A stretch of 31,397 nt of DNA from positions 30,456 to 61,852 of the forward strand of contig FR882065.1 of NCBI GenBank assembly GCA_000434915.1, given 5' to 3'. The notes beneath the pieces are model-generated. The model saw only the letters and a list, made by a program, of their open reading frames with translations. It was not told the DNA's origin and made no database searches. Both the position numbers and the translations under genes were made by a program. The first letter of the stretch is position 1. Each line of letters opens with the position of its first letter. This document shows positions 30,001 to 31,397 of this stretch, one piece after another. Source of the stretch: Ruminococcus sp. CAG:563. GTDB taxonomy: Bacteria; Bacillota; Clostridia; Oscillospirales; Acutalibacteraceae.

Positions 30001-31397
30001 CATTGGATAAGATTCCGGCAGACTTTGAAAATGGCGTTTATACCGACGAGTCGGCCGCAGAGGTTTTGGCCGCTAAGCTTGCTGTTGATGAGTCACTTAC
30101 AACAGAAAATCAGGATACGGTAGACGGATACGTAAAGGATATCGAGACTGCAATTGCAGGTCTTAAATATAAGAGTGCGGATTACTCTAAGGTAGAGGCT
30201 GAGAAGGATCTTATTCCCAAAGACCTCACACCTTATACTCAGACCTCTGTTGACAATCTCAGAAATGTTCTTGCAGGTATAAACTATAATCTTGATATCA
30301 ACCATCAGGCAGAGGTTGACGCTTTTGCAGATGCCATTAAGGCTGCAAGAGAGGCTCTTGAGCTTGACCTTGCCGACTACACAAAGGTAAAGGAAGCTAA
30401 GGCAAAGGCCGAGGAAGCTATCAAGGATACTAACTACACAGACGAAAGCATTAATGCAGTTAAGGCTGCAATCGCAAATGTTGTTGAAGGTCTCCCGAAG
30501 GCTGAGCAGGCAACAGTTGACGGCTATGCAACCGCAATTGATGATGCAGTTTCTCGTTTGACAGATAAGCCGCTTGATCTCACAAGCTACAATAAGGCAC
30601 TTGAAGGCGTTCCCGAGAAGATCGACAACTACACAGATGCTTCCGTGAAGCTTTATACCGATGCTCTTGCAGCGGCAGACAGCTTCAAGCTTACAAAGAA
30701 CTCCATCAGAAACCAGACAGAGTTTGAGGTTCTTGTTTCGGCTCTCGATGCAGCAATCAAGGCTCTCAAGCTTAAGGACGCTGATTATTCGGCAGTCAGA
30801 GCAGCAAAAGAGGCTAAGGATGAGCTTTATAAATCCGGATTGTACAAGACTGCTTCACTCACAGCTTATGATGAGCTTATCGCTTCAATCAACTGGAACC
30901 TCTCAATAGAGGATCAGGCAACAGTTGACGGCTATGCAAAGGCAATCGCTGAGTTTGTATTTGAGTACAAGAACGCCGATTATACCGCACTCGATGCAGC
31001 TATCGAAGCAAAGAATACGGAGATCGCAAAGAACCTTTACACAGATGATTCTGTTGCAGGCTTCAATACACTTGTTAACGGCTTTGACCGTACACTCACG
31101 ATTGACAAGCAGAGCACTGTTAACGATTATGTAAACAGCGTAAACAACTATAAGTTCACTTATAAGCCGGCTGATTACACAAAGCTTGACGCACTCATCG
31201 CAGAGGTTGAGGCTCTTGATTCATCACTTTATACAAACTACGATGAAATCTATAACACCTACATCTTCGACTATCTCCTTTCCTACATCCCGTCTCACAG
31301 GGATTACAACATCACGGAGCAGGATAAGGTAGACGAGATGCAGTCAACTCTCCAGAGCTATGTTGATATGCTTATCCTCAAGGATCAGAAGGTAGCA
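27003..31397 (+). CDS. Secreted FIVAR-repeat surface protein, N-terminal part
   Basis: Open for 1465 codons to the right edge with no stop, so the C-terminus, including any LPxTG or other anchor, is outside. The ATG follows GGGAGGAA. Residues 1-31 are a clear signal peptide (MAKSRR, hydrophobic core, TAGA cleavage). Residues 32 to about 440 are a beta-rich Thr/Ser/Asn region that I do not recognise. A divergent helical unit precedes 14 tandem FIVAR-like repeats from residue 511. Each repeat reads roughly ADYTxVxxA, YTdxSwxxV, nLtxxxQxtVdgYaxAIxxAixxLxyK. Such repeats are found in Gram-positive adhesins, glycan-binding and cell-wall proteins, where they act as stiff helical spacers or ligand-binding modules. 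Role here: probably an extended surface stalk; binding partner unknown. Confidence 0.88.
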   Translation, partial: MAKSRRILSVLLAILMVLTIVPAGLIGTAGAVSDDEISTSSIELSKSFLERPEITISSTAVIRTAEAANSQAAGTTIVKATASGLPELTGGKADAFYAGETPQDPMVVFTTDKALKANPTITCSNANLTFTAASAGAYADGVYTYSWKVAGSSISVKQLNFEVGYTYEYTDANGKVVTKTYTAYTTSAVENVAQPGGISAYRYRQNQFFDHNCTNKEKVEYTARIVGANTFGTYVDTTQTGWSRGYWDFNTGSFTTVSGTAAGYGQVRFNDKSVGGTQNANTANDFNRPVTVAYVDRSMVALSNYNLRFTITDFLNRTDKYSDYGIKEFKLLTGASTFDGNEASSNTAEAQLVPVKPAEYNESTKEYDTVAGGTITIPFTGTTYEKNATALDNGNKSVDYTIVVSFGDTYKHVSRIRSGINLNIVTYDKSSLRSQIQDLYRLYTPTKLMASESEIGNSPNSWFYSEGWDQYLAAMRNAQFVLNDPDTDQKKIDAATEALRSAVGALKVATADYTEADAVKAQVKQLNASIYTDASWSRVQTAVSNITDGISVFCQTYLDSLVEDLRVAISKLEKNPADYTEVNDMVTIYEGLNPEHYTAESWQVLRDTVNSVDYTLTVEQQELVNSYARSIDNAINNLVFAPADYTAVNEQVKRYNAVLPEKDYYTDLSWRAVQAAYNAIEWDKNWKQQEDVDDMATNLENALNRLKYKDADLTALEAAIESANGEQESWYTPESWAPFIEALSAAQEAAEADPVYNIKQQETINNLKDALVNAQRALVPADGDYSKVYAAIDATNDLDESMYTADSWQNLQDAINAVVYNLTAKEQSRIDGFADAINAAIKALKEIGADYTAVRAIITEWNAMDKSLYTDASVLNVANTINSVNWNLPASQQTTVDGYVIAIREAMNNLQYKPADYSAVDAAMKNVEKAKNIQAAFATAHNGYSYYTKESYDALIATTNYQKGLDIRYQETVNGYATAINNALLNLTPNAADYSAVRAALDKIPADFENGVYTDESAAEVLAAKLAVDESLTTENQDTVDGYVKDIETAIAGLKYKSADYSKVEAEKDLIPKDLTPYTQTSVDNLRNVLAGINYNLDINHQAEVDAFADAIKAAREALELDLADYTKVKEAKAKAEEAIKDTNYTDESINAVKAAIANVVEGLPKAEQATVDGYATAIDDAVSRLTDKPLDLTSYNKALEGVPEKIDNYTDASVKLYTDALAAADSFKLTKNSIRNQTEFEVLVSALDAAIKALKLKDADYSAVRAAKEAKDELYKSGLYKTASLTAYDELIASINWNLSIEDQATVDGYAKAIAEFVFEYKNADYTALDAAIEAKNTEIAKNLYTDDSVAGFNTLVNGFDRTLTIDKQSTVNDYVNSVNNYKFTYKPADYTKLDALIAEVEALDSSLYTNYDEIYNTYIFDYLLSYIPSHRDYNITEQDKVDEMQSTLQSYVDMLILKDQKVA
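28533..31397 (+). repeat. Fourteen tandem FIVAR-like coding repeats
   Basis: Units begin at the ADYT/ADYS motif at 28533, 28731, 28929, 29133, 29349, 29547, 29745, 29976, 30177, 30372, 30573, 30780, 30975 and 31170, with periods of 195 to 231 bases (65-77 residues). Protein-level similarity is clear, while DNA identity is patchy. The best DNA match is the block around CAACAGTTGACGGCTATGCA, seen near 30510 and 30920. The last unit runs out of the window. Confidence 0.85.

Noticed and set aside
28533..31397. CRISPR array or DNA satellite
   Set aside because: The period is about 200 bases, units vary in length and sequence, and the conservation is at protein level in one open frame.

Overview
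The window looks like chromosome of a low- to mid-GC, endospore-forming Bacillota, most likely a gut Clostridia of the Ruminococcaceae/Oscillospirales type. The grounds are spoIIGA-sigE and an uninterrupted sigK, an archaeal/vacuolar-type (V-type) ATPase operon, a FeoA-FeoB fusion with its small Cys-rich partner, consensus sigma-A promoters (TTGACA-N17-TATAAT class), strong AGGAGG ribosome sites, and a FIVAR-repeat surface protein. The taxonomic call is inference from gene content. I see no phage, insertion sequence, CRISPR array or rRNA.

Layout. 1-560: tail of a phosphohexomutase, then a tRNA-Leu(UAA) with a perfect promoter whose -10 box sits inside an 11-bp inverted repeat, and a terminator. 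561-917: gene-poor. 918-3295: ftsH, translationally coupled to a DUF308/HdeD-like membrane protein. 3627-6074: a LysR regulator and an APC amino-acid permease, divergent, with interleaved promoters. 6198-8692: feoAB fusion plus a FeoB-associated Cys-rich peptide. 8791-9730: an ElaA-like GNAT overlapping a YbaK/ProX-type aminoacyl-tRNA deacylase. 9821-12367: an EF-G/TetM-like GTPase fused to a C-terminal NYN (YacP-like) nuclease domain.

12366-21745 is one long minus-strand operon for a V-type ATPase, transcribed as coiled-coil stalk subunit (G/H), C, I, K, F, E, A, B, D and finally a small lipoprotein, closed by a strong terminator. Its K subunit is unusual: a two-helix proteolipid hairpin carrying one carboxylate, preceded by an extra hydrophobic, signal-peptide-like region and an acidic Ser/Thr/Ala linker. 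Downstream on the plus strand come a GT2 glycosyltransferase, then spoIIGA-sigE with a candidate Spo0A box in the promoter, a degenerate iron-alcohol-dehydrogenase-fold gene, a small membrane protein, and sigK.

From 27003 to the right edge runs an open reading frame of 1465 codons with no stop. It encodes a secreted protein with 14 tandem FIVAR-like repeats of about 65-77 residues and continues beyond the window.

Most of the window is housekeeping. The observations most worth checking are the GTPase-NYN fusion, the K-subunit architecture, the long out-of-frame overlap of spoIIGA with sigE, the degenerate dehydrogenase with a Shine-Dalgarno-masking hairpin, and the inverted repeat in the tRNA-Leu promoter. 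I did not find a clearly new multi-gene system.
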